NCBI GenBank assembly: GCA_038531315.1
Contig: JBCBBT010000008.1
Coordinates: forward strand, 1-64,000
Length of the DNA stretch: 64,000 nt
Source of the DNA: JAJFFW01 sp038531315
Lineage (GTDB): Bacteria > Pseudomonadota > Alphaproteobacteria > Caulobacterales > Parvularculaceae
Direction: 5' to 3'
Position 1 is the stretch's first letter. Every line of letters begins with the position of its first letter. The notes below the pieces were generated by a model. The model did not search any database and had not been told where the DNA came from. It worked only from the letters and a program-made list of their open reading frames with translations. Both the position numbers and the translations under genes were made by a program. Of this stretch, positions 18,320 through 26,212 are shown in pieces.

Positions 18320-19122
18320 GCAAGGCTCTCCTCACGCAGATGACCGTCGTCCATCTTCAACAGACGGCCTGCGCGCGCGGCGAGGTCGAGATCATGGGTC
18401 ACCAGAATGAGCGTCGCCTTGCGTTCCGCCGCGATGGCGAACAGGAGATCGGCGACGCCCTCGCCGGCGCGGGCATCGAGATTACCCGTCGGCTCATCGG
18501 CGAAAACAATGTCCGGAAAGGACGCCAGCGCCCGCGCGACGGCGACGCGTTGGCGCTCGCCGCCGGATAACTGCCCCGGATAGTGATCGAGCCGCGCGCT
18601 CAAGCCGACCGCTTGGAGCGTGTCGCGGGCGCGATCGTCGGCGTCGTCGAGGCCGGCGATTTCCATCGGCGCCCGGACGTTATCAAAAGCCGTCATGGTC
18701 GGCAGCAAATGAAATGACTGAAAGACCATGCTGACGCGTCCGCGCCGCAACCGGGCGAGCGCATCTTCACTGCGCCCGTTCAGCGTTTCGCCGAGCAACG
18801 TGACGACGCCGCTCGTCGGCTGTTCAAGACCGGCGGCGACAGAAATCAGCGATGACTTTCCCGACCCCGACGGGCCGACTATCGCGACCGCCTCGCCCGG
18901 CGCGGCGGCAAACGTCACTGATTTCAAAATATCGACAGGACCGGAAGCCGCCGACAGCGTCAGCGACACGTCCCTGAGCGAGACCGGCAACGGGAGAGCG
19001 CGCGCATCGCTGACCGTCTGGCTAACGTTTTGGCGGACAGTTTCGGCGCGCGCGCCATCATCGTCCGCCCTCGGCGCCGCCGGCTCAATCGCTGTCTCGA
19101 GACTCGTCACCATGTTTTTCAT
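18316..19122 (-). CDS. ABC transporter ATP-binding protein, YbbA-like
   Basis: Cytoplasmic ATPase of the MacB/LolD/YbbA group: Walker A VGPSGSGKSS, Q-loop in MVFQSFHLLP, signature LSGGERQRVAVARAL and Walker B DIVFADEPTGNLD are all intact. A 45-residue N-terminal extension of low complexity (Ala/Asp/Arg rich) precedes the domain and is longer than in E. coli YbbA. The ATG at 19122 is used; the ATG at 19113 has a better spacing from an AAGG and could be the real start. Divergent from the TesA-like gene across 90 nt that must hold both promoters. It powers the permease encoded immediately downstream. Confidence 0.9.
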   Translation of the reverse strand: MKNMVTSLETAIEPAAPRADDDGARAETVRQNVSQTVSDARALPLPVSLRDVSLTLSAASGPVDILKSVTFAAAPGEAVAIVGPSGSGKSSLISVAAGLEQPTSGVVTLLGETLNGRSEDALARLRRGRVSMVFQSFHLLPTMTAFDNVRAPMEIAGLDDADDRARDTLQAVGLSARLDHYPGQLSGGERQRVAVARALASFPDIVFADEPTGNLDARAGEGVADLLFAIAAERKATLILVTHDLDLAARAGRLLKMDDGHLREESLA

Positions 19123-19212
19123 ACCTTATCTGACATGCGCGCATGCGATCCGGGCCGCGGATACATACATACGCATTGATGTTTCAGGCGATACATAGGG
19201 TTTTACGGCGAA

Positions 19213-19989
19213 ATGACGATACGGATTTTAAAACACGTCCGCGTGACTGCGCTTGCCAGTCTGATCATGGCCGCCGGCGCATGCGGCGCAGCGCCGGAGG
19301 CGCCCGCGCCCGCATCAGAGCCAGCATCCAAGGACAAAGGCCCCGCAGAAGGCGCGGGCCCCGCCCTCAAGACGGCGCGCGCCGAGACGCAACATACAGC
19401 GCCCGTCGTCGTGATGCTGGGCGACAGCCTGACGGCGGGTTTCGGCCTTGCGCAGGCGGACGCCCTGCCCGCGCAGCTTGAACGAACGCTCGCCGCGCGC
19501 GGGGTGGCGGCGCAGTTCGTCAACGCCGGCGTTTCCGGCGACACCACCGGCGGCGGCTTGGAGCGTTACGACTGGAGCGTGAAGGGCGCGGACGCCGATC
19601 TTCTGGTCGTCGCGCTCGGCGCCAACGATTACCTGCAAGGAAAGCCGGCGGAAACAGCGCGTGAAAATCTCAGAAAAATTCTTCAGCGCGCCCGCGCCGA
19701 CGGCCTGCCGGTGGCGCTCATCGGGCTGGCGCCGCGCAGCAATGGCGCTGTTTCGCAGCGAGATGCGGCGTTCGCCGATATTTACCCCGCCCTTGCGGTT
19801 GAGTTTTCAGCGCCTTTGTATCCCGCGCTCCTTTCCGGCGTGCGCGATCAACCGTCCTTGATGCAGTCGGACGGCCTTCATCCCACCCGAGACGGGGTTG
19901 CGACCATCGCTGCGGCGATGGCCGGCTTTCTTGAAACCGAAATCAACGCGCTGCCCGAGCGTCGCGCCGCGCCCGGGAAAGAACAATAG
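19213..19989 (+). CDS. tesA: TesA-type GDSL arylesterase/lysophospholipase, exported
   Basis: SGNH hydrolase of 258 residues. Block I is VMLGDSLTAGFG with the Ser nucleophile, block II the Gly in NAGVSGDTTGG, block III GANDYLQG with its Asn, and block V DGLHPT with the catalytic Asp and His. The first 24 residues are a signal peptide ending at AAGACGAAP, which could be a lipoprotein or a normal cleavage site. A Pro/Ala/Lys-rich linker (about 27-60) precedes the domain. TesA-type enzymes hydrolyse acyl thioesters, aryl esters and lysophospholipids in the periplasm. The divergent YbbA/YbbP-like transporter is the expected neighbour. Confidence 0.92.
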   Translation: MTIRILKHVRVTALASLIMAAGACGAAPEAPAPASEPASKDKGPAEGAGPALKTARAETQHTAPVVVMLGDSLTAGFGLAQADALPAQLERTLAARGVAAQFVNAGVSGDTTGGGLERYDWSVKGADADLLVVALGANDYLQGKPAETARENLRKILQRARADGLPVALIGLAPRSNGAVSQRDAAFADIYPALAVEFSAPLYPALLSGVRDQPSLMQSDGLHPTRDGVATIAAAMAGFLETEINALPERRAAPGKEQ

Positions 19990-20025
19990 CGCTGACGGTG
20001 ATCGGCGTTGCACGGGCGCCAAAAA

Positions 20026-20056
20026 AAAGCGCGCCCGGAAAGCATGGGCGCGCTTT
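20026..20056 (-). terminator. Intrinsic terminator between convergent genes
   Basis: AAAGCGCGCCC at 20026-20036 pairs exactly with GGGCGCGCTTT at 20046-20056 around a 9-nt loop. A run of eight A at 20021-20028 becomes a U tract on the minus strand, so it best terminates the small gene at 20088-20453; it may also serve tesA, whose side has only a short T run. Confidence 0.85.
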
Positions 20057-20087
20057 AGAATCATTTGTGTGCGTCGAAGACCGGTCG

Positions 20088-20453
20088 TCAGAGCCGGGTC
20101 AATTGTTGCACTTCATCTTCAAGCGCAACGGCGTCGCCGTCGATGAAAATCACGGTGTAGGGCATGAAGCCGCCAAAGCCGCCGGACGGCAGCCGCGATT
20201 TCACGCGAACATCGACGGCCCAGCCGGCGACGCCTTCATAGCCGCCGAGATCGGCGTAGACTTTATAGGGCGAGCCCTCGAACTGGTAACGCGCGGCGCG
20301 CGGATTGGTCAGGCGCTCTTCCATGAAGTCGCGCACGGCGGTTTCATAATCGCCCGGCGCGGGGCCAAAATTGGCGGCGACGGCGCCCGCCGTCATCGCG
20401 GCGGCGCAAACGAGGCCGATCGCAGCCATTTTCAAATCAAATATTTTTTTCAT
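20088..20453 (-). CDS. Small exported hypothetical protein
   Basis: 121 residues, not assigned to a family. Residues 1-27 are a clear signal peptide (MKKIFDLK, then a hydrophobic core ending VAA), so the product is periplasmic or secreted. The mature part of about 95 residues contains YETAVRDFMEERLTNPRAARYQF and a hydrophobic strand PYTVIFIDGD near the end; it looks like a compact alpha/beta domain. There is no Cys in the mature part. The gene has its own terminator downstream and a 350-nt AT-rich upstream region with phased repeats, so it is probably a single-gene unit under its own control. Confidence 0.72.
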   Translation of the reverse strand: MKKIFDLKMAAIGLVCAAAMTAGAVAANFGPAPGDYETAVRDFMEERLTNPRAARYQFEGSPYKVYADLGGYEGVAGWAVDVRVKSRLPSGGFGGFMPYTVIFIDGDAVALEDEVQQLTRL

Positions 20454-20803
20454 CTTTTGTGTCCTGTCTTACGGCTTTTATCGTCGCCAAAGGCCCGAAC
20501 AGGGCGGTTATGGGAATGTCATATTTGTGTCATATAACTGTCTTTGAAGTGTCATGTCAATAAAAATGCGCATCCCGTGCGCACAAATGACGCAATATGT
20601 GCGCCGTTTTATTTCGATATCGAAACTGAGATTATTTGACGGTATTTCCAGCGGGCCCGGTGCGTTTGTGCCCGCGCAACAACGATGGCCAGTTTTCTGC
20701 ACGATCGCCCCGCGCAGGCAAAAAAGCGGCTTTCGCCGATCTCATAAAATGACATAGTGTTGAGATCGTTGGGGTCCACGCGGGAAGATGAGGGGTAAAG
20801 CGC
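20454..20803 (+). promoter_or_regulatory. Divergent intergenic region with phased repeats and a 14-bp palindrome
   Basis: 350 nt without a gene, richer in A/T than its neighbours. TGTCAT occurs at 20517, 20528 and 20550, that is 11 and 22 bp apart, so the copies lie on one face of the helix. A perfect palindrome TTTCGATATCGAAA lies at 20612-20625. These look like regulator sites for one or both divergent units. No confident -35/-10 pair was identified. Confidence 0.45.
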
Positions 20804-21754
20804 ATGGCGCGATCGTTGGAGCGTTCGGTCAAGTTTACGCGTCCTGGCCGGTATATCTTGAACATGCTGCTGTTCCTGCTCGCCGTCGGCGCGGTTGGGT
20901 ATTATTTGTCGCCGCTGAGCCCGCAGCCGACGACGCTGTTGCTGGACGCGTTCAATGCAAACCCGGCGCTGAACGGGCTGATTCTGGGCGTTCTGCTCGT
21001 CGGGATTATCTATAATTTGCGTCAGGCCGGCGTCATTGCGCCCGCCGTGCGCTGGATCGAGACCTTTCGCGAAACCGTCGACACGCGCCGCGCGCGGTTT
21101 CCGCGCGAGCCCAATCTGATCAGCGCGATCACGCCGATTCTTGTCGACGCCGACAAACGCGGTGGCCGGCTCAGCCCGGCGACCACGCGGACAATGCTCG
21201 ATTCGATCGGCACCAAGATGGATGAAGGCCGCGAGATGGGCCGCTATCTCGGCAATCTTCTCGTCTTCCTGGGCCTGCTCGGCACATTCTGGGGCCTTCT
21301 TGAAACCGTCAACGCCGTCGCGCAGACCATTTCCAGCCTCGCCGACACCTCAGGTCCGGCTGAAGACGCGGTCACGCAATTGATCGCTAATCTCAAAGAG
21401 CCGCTCGGCGGCATGGGCACAGCGTTTTCATCGTCTTTGTTTGGTCTTGGCGGCAGCCTGGTCGTCGGTTTTCTGGACCTGCAGGCGGGTCAGGCGCAAA
21501 ACCGGTTTTATTCAAATCTCGAAGAATGGCTCGTCGGCCTGACCGACAACTCCGCGCCCGCCAACGGCGCATCGTCAAGCTACGCCGACGCAGGCGACCA
21601 AGGCGCCATTCTGGAGGCGCTGGCGAAAGTCGAAAATGCCCTCGCCCAGACCGCGCAGGCCCAGATCGAAGCCAATTCTGCTCAGTCTGCGGATCTTCGC
21701 GACGAAATCCGCGCGCTCAATCGAACGCTGATCCGCGTCGGCGGCGGGGAGTAG
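20804..21754 (+). CDS. MotA/TolQ/ExbB-like proton channel subunit
   Basis: 316-residue membrane protein with four hydrophobic segments at about 18-36, 56-72, 148-175 and 200-225, the MotA/TolQ topology. The third and fourth are the most conserved-looking, with LGNLLVFLGLLGTFWGLLETV and GMGTAFSSSLFGLGGSL, which match the channel helices of the family. A cytoplasmic domain lies between helices 2 and 3, and a C-terminal helical tail of about 60 residues follows. Such proteins form pentameric rings that conduct protons around a MotB/TolR-type dimer; that partner is encoded 6 nt downstream. No flagellar gene is nearby, so a stator role in motility is not implied. First gene of a four-gene operon. 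Confidence 0.85.
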   Translation: MARSLERSVKFTRPGRYILNMLLFLLAVGAVGYYLSPLSPQPTTLLLDAFNANPALNGLILGVLLVGIIYNLRQAGVIAPAVRWIETFRETVDTRRARFPREPNLISAITPILVDADKRGGRLSPATTRTMLDSIGTKMDEGREMGRYLGNLLVFLGLLGTFWGLLETVNAVAQTISSLADTSGPAEDAVTQLIANLKEPLGGMGTAFSSSLFGLGGSLVVGFLDLQAGQAQNRFYSNLEEWLVGLTDNSAPANGASSSYADAGDQGAILEALAKVENALAQTAQAQIEANSAQSADLRDEIRALNRTLIRVGGGE

Positions 21755-21760
21755 CGCGCC

Positions 21761-22789
21761 ATGACGAGGCGTCGATCGCGCGCTGAGGCCAATATCTGGC
21801 CCGGCTTTGTGGACGGTCTGTCCACGCTGCTTCTTGTGTTGATGTTCGTGTTGTCGATCTTTGTCGTCGCGCAGTTTTATCTCGGTGAAAAACTGACATC
21901 GGTAAAGGATGAGCTCGCCAGCAAGGACTCAGAGCTCGCCCGCCTCACCGCCCGCATTGACGAGCTGGCTAAACAGCTCGGCCTTGCTGCATCGGAAAAA
22001 GAAGAGCTGGAACGACGCCTGCTCGCGCTCGAAGACACGCTTTCCTCCAAGGAAGACGAGCTTGCGCTCGCAACCGCGGCGCTCGCCGCAAGCCAGGCCG
22101 CCGTCGCCGCATCGGCAGAAGAACTCGAGGCCGAAAAAGCGCTGTCGGAGGAACAAAAAAGCGAGATCGCAACCCTGAATGCGCAGCTTGCGGCGCTGCG
22201 CCGTCAACTCGCCAGCCTGCAGGAAGCGCTCGACGCGGCCGAAGCCAAAGCGATCGAGGATCAGGCGCAAATCGAAAATCTCTCCCAGCGCCTTAACGCC
22301 GCCCTCGCCGCCAAGGTTCAGGAACTCCAGGAAGTCCGTTCACGGTTCTTTGAAGCGCTGCGCAAGGCGCTCGGCGACAGGACCGACATCAAAGTTGTCG
22401 GCGACCGATTTATTTTCGAAAGCGACATTCTCTTCGGCTCCTGTTCGGCGACGCTTGGCGACGCCGGCGCGCTTGAACTTAACAAGCTTGCCTCTGCGCT
22501 GACCGACATTCAGGGCGATATTCCAAGCGAAGTGAACTGGGTGCTGCGCGTTGACGGCCATGCGGACGCGTCGCCGCTGGGCCCGGCCTGCCGCGCGCGG
22601 TTTGATTCCAATCTCGATCTTTCCGCGCAGCGCGCCATTTCCGTTGTCAATTATCTGAAGACGCGCGGCGTCCCGGGACGGCGCTTACTGGCGACGGGGT
22701 CCGGCTCAACGTCGCCGCTTGTCTCCGGCTTTTCATCCGCCGCGCTGGCGCAAAACCGGCGCATCGAATTCAAACTGACAGAGCGATAG
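21761..22789 (+). CDS. MotB/OmpA-like protein with coiled coil
   Basis: 342 residues. A short basic N-terminus is followed by one transmembrane helix (about 18-42) that begins with an Asp, FVDGLSTLLLVLMF, at residue 18, the place of the proton-binding Asp of MotB. Residues about 45-190 are a long heptad-rich coiled coil of Glu/Lys/Ala/Leu. The C-terminal domain (about 200-342) is OmpA-like with RVDGHAD, the SAQRAISVVNYL helix and a closing NRRIEFKL, which binds peptidoglycan in this family. It would link the proton channel made by the gene upstream to the cell wall. The coiled coil is much longer than in flagellar MotB and could span a wide periplasm. Confidence 0.87.
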   Translation: MTRRRSRAEANIWPGFVDGLSTLLLVLMFVLSIFVVAQFYLGEKLTSVKDELASKDSELARLTARIDELAKQLGLAASEKEELERRLLALEDTLSSKEDELALATAALAASQAAVAASAEELEAEKALSEEQKSEIATLNAQLAALRRQLASLQEALDAAEAKAIEDQAQIENLSQRLNAALAAKVQELQEVRSRFFEALRKALGDRTDIKVVGDRFIFESDILFGSCSATLGDAGALELNKLASALTDIQGDIPSEVNWVLRVDGHADASPLGPACRARFDSNLDLSAQRAISVVNYLKTRGVPGRRLLATGSGSTSPLVSGFSSAALAQNRRIEFKLTER

Positions 22790-22842
22790 AGCCGCAACAG
22801 GGTTTGCCCACAAGGATCGACAGCGACAGAGGAGAACGAGCC

Positions 22843-23613
22843 TTGTCGACACGCCACAAAACCTTAGCAGCTGTATTGGCCGTTGCAGCCGCAATTGGCG
22901 CCGCCGCCTACGGGCAACCCGCGGACACGATTTCTCCCCTTGAGCGTCTGCGCAATTTCGTCGATGAGCGGGCGCGGACAAGACCAAAACTGGACCCGCC
23001 GCCGCTTGGACGCCCGCCGCTCGGGGCGGCGCGCCCGGATATCGATTGGGCCGCCGTCGACCGGCTGTTATCGGAAACGCGCGCGCGCGACGCCCGCTTC
23101 CGCGCCCTGACCAATGCGCGCGGCGGCATCGCGCCGCCCCCATCAGGCCTGCGCGCGGTGCCGGCTGAAAACCTGCCGCGCACGCGCTTGCCGGAATTGC
23201 GCCGGGTTTTGTTGCCGGTCCTCGCGCCGTCGACGCCGAGCGTTCTGGCGAGCCTAAAAGTGTACGGCCAGCCGGACGCTTATACGGCGACGGCGACGGC
23301 GGACGACGGTGTCGCGATCCGGGTTTCCGGATCGCGTAAAAAGCTTCTCCTCGATCGCCCGCCGGCGCTGCGCGAGCGTTTGCGCAAATTGCGCAGCGCA
23401 AAGCCGCCGCTGCCGGGCATGGGATCTCTCTACATCATTACACGGAGCGAATATTCGGTCGACTTATCGTTTTCCCGATTTGGCGCGGGATATGTTCTGA
23501 GCCTGCTCTGCGACGATCAGGACACTGATGCGCGCTGCACGGAGGATGATTACATCACCGAGCTGGCGTCTTCGATGGCGCTGCTCAATGAATCTGAGGA
23601 GCGCGGGCAATGA
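22843..23613 (+). CDS. Secreted hypothetical protein of the motor-like operon
   Basis: Unrecognised, 256 residues. It probably starts at the TTG at 22843, seven nt after a strong AGAGGAGA site; the upstream ATG at 22804 lacks such a site. Residues 1-25 are a signal peptide, so the protein is outside the inner membrane. Residues 30-120 are Pro/Arg rich, and the C-terminal 100 residues look folded (SLYIITRSEYSVDLSF, then GYVLSLLCDD) with two Cys (CDDQDTDARC) able to form a disulfide. It lies between the MotB-like gene and an M23 peptidase, overlapping the latter by 4 nt (ATGA), so it probably works with both. Confidence 0.72.
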   Translation: MSTRHKTLAAVLAVAAAIGAAAYGQPADTISPLERLRNFVDERARTRPKLDPPPLGRPPLGAARPDIDWAAVDRLLSETRARDARFRALTNARGGIAPPPSGLRAVPAENLPRTRLPELRRVLLPVLAPSTPSVLASLKVYGQPDAYTATATADDGVAIRVSGSRKKLLLDRPPALRERLRKLRSAKPPLPGMGSLYIITRSEYSVDLSFSRFGAGYVLSLLCDDQDTDARCTEDDYITELASSMALLNESEERGQ

Positions 23614-24578
23614 TCGACAAACGCACGGGTCAGCGCGGGAATGCGGGATTGCTGGTCCTGTTCCTCTTCGTTATCGCAGCGCTCGCCGCCGCGCTCTATG
23701 TCTATTTCCAACAAGGCGATAATGCGCCGGGCGGTTCATCGCAGACCGAAACCGCCGACGACGCGTCGTCAGTCGCCGCCGCCAGCGACGCTGACGAAAG
23801 TGCTGCCGGCGACGATACCGGTGAGGATGAGACTGGTGAGGATGAAACTGGCGACGACGATATCGGGGAAGACGCAGCGGCGACGGCGAGCGATGAGGGG
23901 AGCGATGTCCTGCAGGACGAAACCGGCGCGACCTTCAGTTTTCTGCCCGTCGGCGATCTGTTGCCGGAAAGCGGTCCGGGCTTTGTCGATGCCACCATCT
24001 ACCGCCCCGATATCGTTTTCCCGACCGCAGACCGCGCCTATCTGAACTCGCAAGTCTATCGCTATGGCGGCTATTACGGCAGCGTCAACGGCATGGAAGG
24101 CGGGCAGTGCAACGCTGAAAATTATCAGTATCCGTGGCAAGACACGTTTTGCGAAAAACGCTCACGCGATCAGGAACTGTGTCCCGGCGGCGGCCATGAA
24201 GGGCTCGATATCAGGCCGGCCAGCTGCACCAAGGACGTTCACTGGGCGGTGGCGGTGGAAGACGCGCGCGTTGTTGACGTGCGCCGCCACTGGGTGACGC
24301 TGCAAACCGCGGACGGCACGCTCTACAACTATCTCCATCTCAATATGGCCGAGCTTGAGGTGAGCGAAGGCGACACCGTCGCCAAGGGGGCGCGCCTCGG
24401 ACGTATTTCAAACGATTTCTACAAATCCGACGGCACGTCCGTCGCGACGACCATCCATCTTCATTTTGAGATGTATGAGAATTACGCGGCCAGCGCGGAC
24501 GATGAACCGCTGTTTACAAAGGTCAATCCGTACACCACGCTGGTCTCGGCCTATGACCGGCGGCTGCGCGATGAGTGA
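23610..24578 (+). CDS. Membrane-anchored M23 (LytM-type) peptidase
   Basis: 322 residues. An uncleaved signal anchor lies at about 14-33, followed by a very acidic linker (about 36-105) with tandem GEDET repeats of period 15 nt. The C-terminal domain has the M23 zinc motifs HEGLDIR (HxxxD) and HLHFEMY (HxH), so an active peptidoglycan endopeptidase is possible. Four Cys cluster around the first motif (QCNAE, FCEKR, LCPGG, SCTKD), an unusual number for M23 proteins. The ATG overlaps the stop of the gene upstream. Last of the operon with a proton-channel pair, which suggests wall cleavage linked to a membrane motor. The next gene converges from the other strand 3 nt away. Confidence 0.87.
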   Translation: MIDKRTGQRGNAGLLVLFLFVIAALAAALYVYFQQGDNAPGGSSQTETADDASSVAAASDADESAAGDDTGEDETGEDETGDDDIGEDAAATASDEGSDVLQDETGATFSFLPVGDLLPESGPGFVDATIYRPDIVFPTADRAYLNSQVYRYGGYYGSVNGMEGGQCNAENYQYPWQDTFCEKRSRDQELCPGGGHEGLDIRPASCTKDVHWAVAVEDARVVDVRRHWVTLQTADGTLYNYLHLNMAELEVSEGDTVAKGARLGRISNDFYKSDGTSVATTIHLHFEMYENYAASADDEPLFTKVNPYTTLVSAYDRRLRDE

Positions 24579-24581
24579 GGC

Positions 24582-25004
24582 TTAACCGCCGAACAGGACG
24601 GCGTTCATGATGCGCCCCGGCAAGAGCGTAAAGGCGCCCGCTGCGACGAGCCCGCCGACATAGATCGAAATGAACGGCCATTTGTGACGCTTGAGCGCCG
24701 GCCCGCCGTGCAGAAGATGTCGGACGCCGCTGACAATGCCCAGCGTTGTCGCGATTGTAAAAACATGGATCCAGCTGAACCACTGCGTCAGCGGCAAATC
24801 ATAGCCGCGTACGGACGGTATGATGAAGATGCTGGAAATCGTGATGATCGCCATCAGGAAAAGCCAGACGGCGCCGAGCGCCTTATGCGGCAGCGTTCCC
24901 TTCGGCGCGATGAGCTGAACGAGCCCGAGCAACAGCGCGCCCAGCGCGGCGAAGGCGTGAAACTGAATAACCAATGAGGCGGAGAGGAGCGGCTCCAGCG
25001 ACAT
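24582..25004 (-). CDS. DUF2306-like membrane protein
   Basis: 140 residues with four hydrophobic helices (about 7-31, 40-62, 74-93, 108-130), compatible with the DUF2306 family of small membrane proteins. Several His lie at helix ends (QFHAFAAL, WIHVFTIA, VRHLLHGG), which could bind haem or metal. It is the last gene of the cytochrome oxidase cluster, 18 nt after surf1 and on the same strand, so a role in oxidase assembly or haem handling is possible. Family level only; no function is claimed. Confidence 0.68.
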   Translation of the reverse strand: MSLEPLLSASLVIQFHAFAALGALLLGLVQLIAPKGTLPHKALGAVWLFLMAIITISSIFIIPSVRGYDLPLTQWFSWIHVFTIATTLGIVSGVRHLLHGGPALKRHKWPFISIYVGGLVAAGAFTLLPGRIMNAVLFGG

Positions 25005-25022
25005 AAAACGGGCCTTGTTCTT

Positions 25023-25817
25023 CTAGGCGGCGCCTCCGGCGCCGGCGGATGCGCGCTGACGCGGCGCCCGTTCAAAGGAAAAGAAAATGAAAACGCCGAT
25101 GGCGGTCGCCGCAAGCCCGAACCAGGTTAGCGCATACTCAAAATGGCGATTGTTAAAGTCCGTGCGGGTCACCGCGCCGCGCGGCCAGTCGCCGGGATTT
25201 TCCGCACCGTTTGAATCAATGAAATAGGGGACGGTCTGAAGCGCGGCCGCCGCAGCAAAGGCCTCCGGATTGCGCTGGTGCCATTCGTTCCGTGCGGGAT
25301 TGTCTGGCGGCTGAACGAGAGCCGCGACGCCCGAAGAAGCGCGCGGCGCGCGGAACAACCCGACAACGCGAACCTGCGATGACGCAAGCCCGTCCGCACG
25401 CGCATCGCGGTCCTTCAGCTGGACCGGCGCAAAGCCGCGATTGACATAAACGACGCTGTCGTCAGCGGCGAGCGGCGTAAAGACATAAACGCCCGGGCGA
25501 CCGTCAAGCGTCCCGTAGACATGCGCCTCTCTAGCGTGGTCGAAACGCCCGCTGATCGTAACCGGCGTATACGTCATATCCTCGCCCGCGCGTGCGCGCG
25601 TCAGCGCCGCCTCAAACGGGATTGGCGCAGCGGCGACCCGCGCGTCGATTTTCGCGACGAGATCATTCTTCCATTCAAGGCGGTGCAATTGCCAGACGCC
25701 GAGGCTAACCAGAATGGCGACGGCCAATGCGGTCGCGAACGCCGCCACAGGCTTTAAACGGAAGCTGCGCGGCATGGCGTTCGCCGGTTCCGCGTCTTGA
25801 TGGTCGGCGGCGGTCAT
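25023..25817 (-). CDS. SURF1-family cytochrome oxidase assembly protein
   Basis: Inner-membrane factor that helps insert haem a into subunit I. The product (264 residues) has one TM helix near the N-terminus, with GVWQLHRLEWK just after it, the conserved SURF1 start, a central periplasmic domain with YVNRGFAPVQLKD, and a second TM helix near the C-terminus beginning RHFEYALTWFGLA. These are all the family landmarks. The ATG at 25817 overlaps the DUF983 stop as ATGA, so the two are coupled; a much longer upstream frame is not used. It sits after ctaE and DUF983 as in many alphaproteobacteria. Confidence 0.93.
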   Translation of the reverse strand: MTAADHQDAEPANAMPRSFRLKPVAAFATALAVAILVSLGVWQLHRLEWKNDLVAKIDARVAAAPIPFEAALTRARAGEDMTYTPVTISGRFDHAREAHVYGTLDGRPGVYVFTPLAADDSVVYVNRGFAPVQLKDRDARADGLASSQVRVVGLFRAPRASSGVAALVQPPDNPARNEWHQRNPEAFAAAAALQTVPYFIDSNGAENPGDWPRGAVTRTDFNNRHFEYALTWFGLAATAIGVFIFFSFERAPRQRASAGAGGAA

Positions 25818-26182
25818 CGTTTGAGGCGCCCTTCTTCGGCCTTGTGGCGATATTGAAGCGCAATCAACGTCGCTTTGAGGGGGCGCAGCAGCCCCAGTAT
25901 CATAGCGATCGCCGCAAGCGCGCTCACAACAAACGCCGCCCATATCGGCGCATCGAAGCCGTAGCGGACAATCACCGCCAGGGAGACGCTGAGGAACCCC
26001 ACGATAAAGATCACAAAGACCGCTGGGCCGTCGCCGCTGTCGGCTTTAGCGTAATCGAGCCCGCAGGCGCCGCATCGGCTTTGAAGCGCGAGAAATCCGT
26101 CGAACAAAGCGCCCTCGCCGCACCGCGGACACGCGCCTTTAAGACCGGCGGCGTAAGGCGATACGGGCGGGTAGTCGGTCAT
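25814..26182 (-). CDS. DUF983 zinc-ribbon membrane protein
   Basis: 122 residues. The N-terminus holds a zinc ribbon CPRCGEG...CGACGLDY (four Cys), followed by two hydrophobic helices at about 52-72 and 79-97. This is the DUF983 family, found in alphaproteobacterial oxidase operons between ctaE and surf1 exactly as here. Its role is unknown but it is probably linked to oxidase assembly. ATG at 26182 chosen because the family starts near here; another ATG three codons upstream is possible. Confidence 0.88.
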   Translation of the reverse strand: MTDYPPVSPYAAGLKGACPRCGEGALFDGFLALQSRCGACGLDYAKADSGDGPAVFVIFIVGFLSVSLAVIVRYGFDAPIWAAFVVSALAAIAMILGLLRPLKATLIALQYRHKAEEGRLKR

Positions 26183-26212
26183 TGACGCCAAGCCCCGTTT
26201 CGCAAATTCGTC

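Noticed and set aside
20804..22789. Zorya-type defence system
   Set aside because: The MotA- and MotB-like pair resembles ZorA/ZorB, but no ZorC, ZorD or ZorE gene follows; an M23 peptidase does.
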